DNA from: an uncultured Bacteroidales bacterium
GTDB taxonomy: Bacteria; Bacteroidota; Bacteroidia; Bacteroidales; UBA932
NCBI GenBank assembly: GCA_944323825.1
Contig: CALUTY010000008.1
Span: forward strand, 95,205-159,204
Length of the DNA: 64,000 nt
Direction of reading: 5' to 3'
Made by a program: the position numbers and the translations under genes. Positions 62,715 to 64,000 of this stretch are shown here, piece after piece. How positions within the stretch are numbered: position 1 is the stretch's first letter; each line of letters opens with the position of its first letter. Under the pieces are notes generated by a model. It searched no databases. It was given only the letters and a program-made list of their open reading frames with translations, and was not told the DNA's origin.

Positions 62715-63215
62715 ATGGGAACTGCGAGGATAAAAATTAAATATGGAGATATTTTCAAAGTAAAAATATCCGATAACGAGGTATGTTATCTACAGTATCT
62801 GGCAAATGACATAAACCAACTGAACGGAGATGTGATACGGGTTTTCAAAGACCGGTACAAGGACGAGGACACGCCTTCTCCTGAAGAGGTCATTAATGGA
62901 GAAATTGATTTCTACTGTCATGTATTCCTGAAAAGAGGCGTACAACTCGGTTTCTGGACACAGTATGCTCATTCGGATAATGTTGGAGATTTAAAAAAAA
63001 TTTATTTTAAAAATTATATTGATTCTTTTCCTTGTATGACATATTGGCATGCATGGAATATTTATGATTCTAAACTAATAGAATATAAGAAATTACCAAG
63101 GCGTTTTCAAAATGCATTTTGGGGTACATTATTCCAGCCAAGCACTGTATTTCATAAAATAACGACCGGTCGCTTTTATGAGCGCAAAAACATCGCTGAT
63201 GGCGACCCCATATAA
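62715..63215 (+). CDS. Hypothetical protein, Imm26-like N-terminus
   Basis: 166 residues, no signal peptide or membrane helix. The opening RIKIKYGDIFKVKISDNEVC and the following LQYLANDINQLNGDVIRVF resemble immunity-protein family Imm26, which starts with a K-x-G-D-(I/V)-F strand; I hold this only as a possibility. The second half is much more AT-rich than all neighbours (for example 62990-63130) with AAA, TTA and ATA codons, pointing to recent transfer. Its stop codon (63213-63215) touches the second copy of the repeat, so it is exactly framed by the duplication. Confidence 0.6.
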   Translation: MGTARIKIKYGDIFKVKISDNEVCYLQYLANDINQLNGDVIRVFKDRYKDEDTPSPEEVINGEIDFYCHVFLKRGVQLGFWTQYAHSDNVGDLKKIYFKNYIDSFPCMTYWHAWNIYDSKLIEYKKLPRRFQNAFWGTLFQPSTVFHKITTGRFYERKNIADGDPI

Positions 63216-63217
63216 TG

Positions 63218-63290
63218 AGGCAACTGGACATACCGTTCTCTTTGAAATTATTTTGCTACTTTTGTATATGGATCATTAACGGAGCCGGCC
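63218..63290 (+). repeat. Direct repeat, copy 2: promoter region of the second AAA-ATPase gene
   Basis: Matches 61084-61156 at 72 of 73 positions, including the TACTTTTG box (63257-63264). It begins two bases after the stop codon of the immunity-like gene. Confidence 0.85.
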
Positions 63291-64000
63291 ATGGAAAAGT
63301 TATACCCTATCGGAATACAGAATTTTGAAAGTCTGAGGAAAGACAATTATTTTTATGTGGATAAAACCGACCTGGTCCACAGACTTGTGTCCACAGGCAG
63401 ATATTATTTCCTCAGCAGACCCCGCAGATTCGGGAAAAGCCTTCTGATAAGCACCATAGAGGCATATTTCCAGGGAAAGAAAGAACTTTTCGAAGGGCTT
63501 GCCGTTGCCGGGCTAGAATCGGAATGGAAGAAATATCCCGTAATCCATCTGGATCTCAACGCCAAGAAATTCGACTCACCGGAAGATCTCACAAGACTGA
63601 TTGACAGACAACTGCTCGTCTATGAAGATGAATACGGAAGGGTCCGGGAAGATGTTACCGTTGATGACCGTTTTGTCAGCCTCATCCGGAATATGTCAAA
63701 AAAGACCGGCGAAAGGGTCGTGATTCTGATTGACGAATACGACAAGCCGCTTCTCCAGGCTATCGGGAATGACAGCCTCCAGAATGAATTCAGAGGAATT
63801 CTCAAGGCTTTCTACGGCGTGATGAAATCGATGGACGGCCACATCCGCTTCGCTATGCTCACAGGTGTCACGAAATTCGGAAAAGTCAGCGTGTTCAGTG
63901 ACCTCAACAATCTTGAGGACATCTCGATGCAGAAAACTTATGAGGACATCTGCGGAATCACTCAGCAGGAACTGGAACATTATTTTGACGAAAGCATCGA
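63291..64000 (+). CDS. AAA-ATPase-like / PD-(D/E)XK nuclease-like protein, copy 2 (cut by window edge)
   Basis: The first 236 codons are visible and open to the window edge. By my hand alignment, residues 1-90 match copy 1 at 89 of 90 positions and residues 151-236 at 83 of 86, but residues 91-150 match at only 28 of 60, with no gaps. Walker A (PRRFGKS) and Walker B (VILIDEYDKPLLQAI) are conserved. The C-terminal nuclease-like domain lies beyond the window. Same promoter as copy 1, so both should be expressed alike. Confidence 0.88.
   Translation, partial: MEKLYPIGIQNFESLRKDNYFYVDKTDLVHRLVSTGRYYFLSRPRRFGKSLLISTIEAYFQGKKELFEGLAVAGLESEWKKYPVIHLDLNAKKFDSPEDLTRLIDRQLLVYEDEYGRVREDVTVDDRFVSLIRNMSKKTGERVVILIDEYDKPLLQAIGNDSLQNEFRGILKAFYGVMKSMDGHIRFAMLTGVTKFGKVSVFSDLNNLEDISMQKTYEDICGITQQELEHYFDESI

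Noticed and set aside
1..64000. tRNA, rRNA, CRISPR and prophage genes
   Set aside because: I inspected all gaps and saw no cloverleaf, array or phage structural gene; a covariance-model scan would be needed for small RNAs.

Overview
The window is a stretch of chromosome from a member of the Bacteroidota, most likely order Bacteroidales. The reasons are promoters of the TAnnTTTG (-7) / TTG-type (-33) class, start codons preceded by A-rich tracts instead of strong Shine-Dalgarno sites, a fused FtcD enzyme, a long vertebrate-like urocanase, and lineage-typical families (DUF3127, DUF4783, DUF1015, an NtrX-like regulator without a helix-turn-helix). Base composition is moderately GC-rich with frequent AGG and ATA codons. 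I cannot name the genus from sequence alone; an Alistipes-like or uncultured gut/rumen Bacteroidales is a guess. I see no rRNA, tRNA, CRISPR array or prophage.

From 1 to about 48.5 kb the window is dense housekeeping sequence. In order it holds glycogen branching enzyme (start only), exonuclease VII, the GTPases EngB and Der around PRPP synthetase, RlmH with a 1200-residue NtrY-like kinase, EF-P, IspH-Cmk, an NtrX-like regulator, LptB-DnaX, a secreted protein-M16 peptidase-methyltransferase set, and the minus-strand run DnaG-MetG-MurB-MurA. Then come a DUF308 membrane protein, formyl-THF synthetase with a PHP phosphatase, RecQ, NhaA, an FKBP lipoprotein with a DUF3127 protein, MiaA with a pRiA4b-ORF3-like protein, YigZ and PyrB-PyrI. 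The last block is serC-serA-DUF1015 running into ftcD-hutU-hutH-hutI. Serine synthesis, histidine breakdown via formiminoglutamate, and Fhs all feed the one-carbon (tetrahydrofolate) pool.

From 49.0 to 52.2 kb lies an accessory, decaying patch downstream of ferritin. It contains an internally deleted IS1182-type transposase between inverted repeats, a TetR regulator broken by an in-frame TAG, a secreted GH43 hydrolase with a good promoter, a perfect 31-bp palindrome, and a DUF1016 nuclease gene with its middle deleted.

From 52.2 to 61.0 kb it returns to core genes: periplasmic thioredoxin, RNase R, GpmI, a SprT/YgjP-like peptidase, and the conserved rpsO-pnp pair. The right end (61.08-64.0 kb) is again accessory: two near-identical copies of an AAA-ATPase/PD-(D/E)XK gene with duplicated promoters, separated by an AT-rich gene resembling an immunity protein. 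The copies are almost identical except for one block of about 60 residues between Walker A and Walker B, where they match at only about half the positions. This mosaic is the best candidate here for an undescribed system. The second is the DUF1015 gene of the serine operon, which carries a ParB/SerK-like DGHHR motif.
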